Shown piece by piece: positions 63,291 through 64,000 of a stretch of 64,000 nt of DNA; the first letter of the stretch is position 1; every line of letters starts with the position of its first letter. The position numbers and the translations under genes are program-made. Location: contig NZ_JAKVTW010000004.1 in assembly GCF_022489065.1 (NCBI RefSeq), forward strand, positions 1 to 64,000. Direction: 5' to 3'. Under the pieces are notes generated by a model, which was not told where the DNA came from, did no database searches, and saw nothing but the letters and a program-made list of their open reading frames with translations. The stretch is from Vreelandella neptunia. Lineage in GTDB: Bacteria; Pseudomonadota; Gammaproteobacteria; Pseudomonadales; Halomonadaceae.

Positions 63291-64000
63291 TTGAATTACC
63301 CCGACCGCTTTGATGTGATTGTCATCGGCGGTGGCCATGCGGGAACTGAAGCCGCATTGGCCTCTGCTCGCATGGGCTGTCAGACCCTGCTGCTCACCCA
63401 CAACATCGAAACCCTGGGCCAAATGTCGTGTAATCCCGCCATTGGCGGCATTGGCAAAAGCCACCTGGTTAAAGAAATCGATGCCTTGGGCGGCGCCATG
63501 GGGCTTGCCACGGATCTAGGTGGCATCCAATTTCGTGTGCTCAATGCCCGCAAAGGGCCTGCCGTCCGAGCCACCCGTGCCCAGGCTGATCGTATCCGCT
63601 ACAAAGCGGCGATCCGCGGAATGTTGGAAAACCAACCCAACCTAACGATTTTTCAGCAGGCCGCTGGCGATCTGATTGTGGATAACGACACTGTGCGTGG
63701 GGTCGTTACGGAAACCGGCATTCGCTTTCATGCGGACAGCGTCGTGCTGTGCACCGGCACATTTTTAGGTGGCGTGATTCACATTGGTTTGGATCAAAGC
63801 AAAGGTGGCCGAGCAGGCGATCCGCCTTCCAATGCGTTAGCAGAAAGACTCCGCGCATTGCCGTTTCGCGTTGATCGCCTAAAAACCGGCACACCGCCGC
63901 GTATTAATGCCAAAACTGTTGATTTTTCTCAGATGGAAGAGCAGCCCGGCGATAGCCCAACGCCGGTTATGTCCTACCTGGGATCGCGGGAAATGCATCC
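63291..64000 (+). CDS. mnmG: tRNA uridine-5-carboxymethylaminomethyl modification enzyme MnmG (5' part)
   Basis: FAD- and NADH-dependent partner of MnmE in wobble-uridine modification. The frame runs off the window, so only about 236 of roughly 630 residues are seen. The start is a TTG at 63291 with a GAGGTG site five bases before it, giving [19 protein letters not shown] (FAD-binding fold), then [40 protein letters not shown] and [11 protein letters not shown], all universal MnmG blocks. rsmG and parAB are expected beyond the edge in this gene order (inference). Confidence 0.95.
   Translation, partial: MNYPDRFDVIVIGGGHAGTEAALASARMGCQTLLLTHNIETLGQMSCNPAIGGIGKSHLVKEIDALGGAMGLATDLGGIQFRVLNARKGPAVRATRAQADRIRYKAAIRGMLENQPNLTIFQQAAGDLIVDNDTVRGVVTETGIRFHADSVVLCTGTFLGGVIHIGLDQSKGGRAGDPPSNALAERLRALPFRVDRLKTGTPPRINAKTVDFSQMEEQPGDSPTPVMSYLGSREMH

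Overview
The window reads as a contiguous piece of a gammaproteobacterial chromosome, most like Halomonas/Vreelandella (Halomonadaceae). This is an inference from gene order and protein character. The order gpmI–envC–ctpA, ubiI/ubiH–pepP–UPF0149–zapA–ssrS–ygfA–ilvA–rpiA and gyrB–recF–dnaN–dnaA–rpmH–rnpA–yidC–mnmE resembles the Pseudomonas/Oceanospirillales pattern. No transposase, integrase, phage gene, CRISPR array, tRNA or rRNA was seen. Coding density is high and most genes are housekeeping.

Layout. (1) 0.1–8.1 kb: pyrB, then yqgE–ruvX, gshB, an S1-domain regulator, a sodium:solute symporter with an overlapping unknown gene, rsmE, secB and a rhodanese. (2) 8.3–21.1 kb: gpmI, an EnvC-like amidase activator, the periplasmic protease CtpA, the UbiI/UbiH hydroxylases, pepP, a UPF0149 gene, zapA, 6S RNA with its promoter, ygfA, an unlisted 32-residue membrane peptide, ilvA and rpiA. 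(3) 21.2–34.1 kb: a lipopolysaccharide core locus. It holds waaA, hldE, a heptosyltransferase, kdkA, four further glycosyltransferases (GT90, GT4, GT2, GT4), a YrbL-type kinase-like protein, an OpgB-like phosphoglycerol transferase, waaF and hldD. The middle (about 25.7–30.4 kb) is clearly more AT-rich than its flanks and looks like a variable core-sugar cassette. gmhB at 37.4 kb adds another step of ADP-heptose synthesis. (4) 34.2–49 kb: glyQS, four perfect 16-bp parS sites, the gyrB–recF–dnaN–dnaA block, an origin-like region, then rpmH–rnpA–yidC–mnmE. (5) 49–62.7 kb: a 14.3-kb segment lying between mnmE and mnmG, which are adjacent in many relatives. It contains rlmJ, an OmpA lipoprotein, hemW, rdgB, an AT-rich CsgD-like LuxR regulator, a small secreted unknown protein, hemL, thiD, hemJ, a ClC channel, argC, a palindromic non-coding element, erpA and a polar amino-acid ABC transporter. 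(6) 62.7–64 kb: a second DnaA-box-rich AT-rich region and the 5' part of mnmG, cut by the window end.

Replication and segregation signals are the most striking non-coding content. There are DnaA boxes both between dnaA and rpmH and upstream of mnmG, exact boxes inside mnmE, hemL and thiD, and a parS cluster of which two copies lie inside recF. No undescribed defence or mobile system was found. The best leads for something new are the 32-residue peptide gene, the orphan CsgD-like regulator, the YrbL-like gene in the LPS cassette and the multi-arm palindrome after argC.
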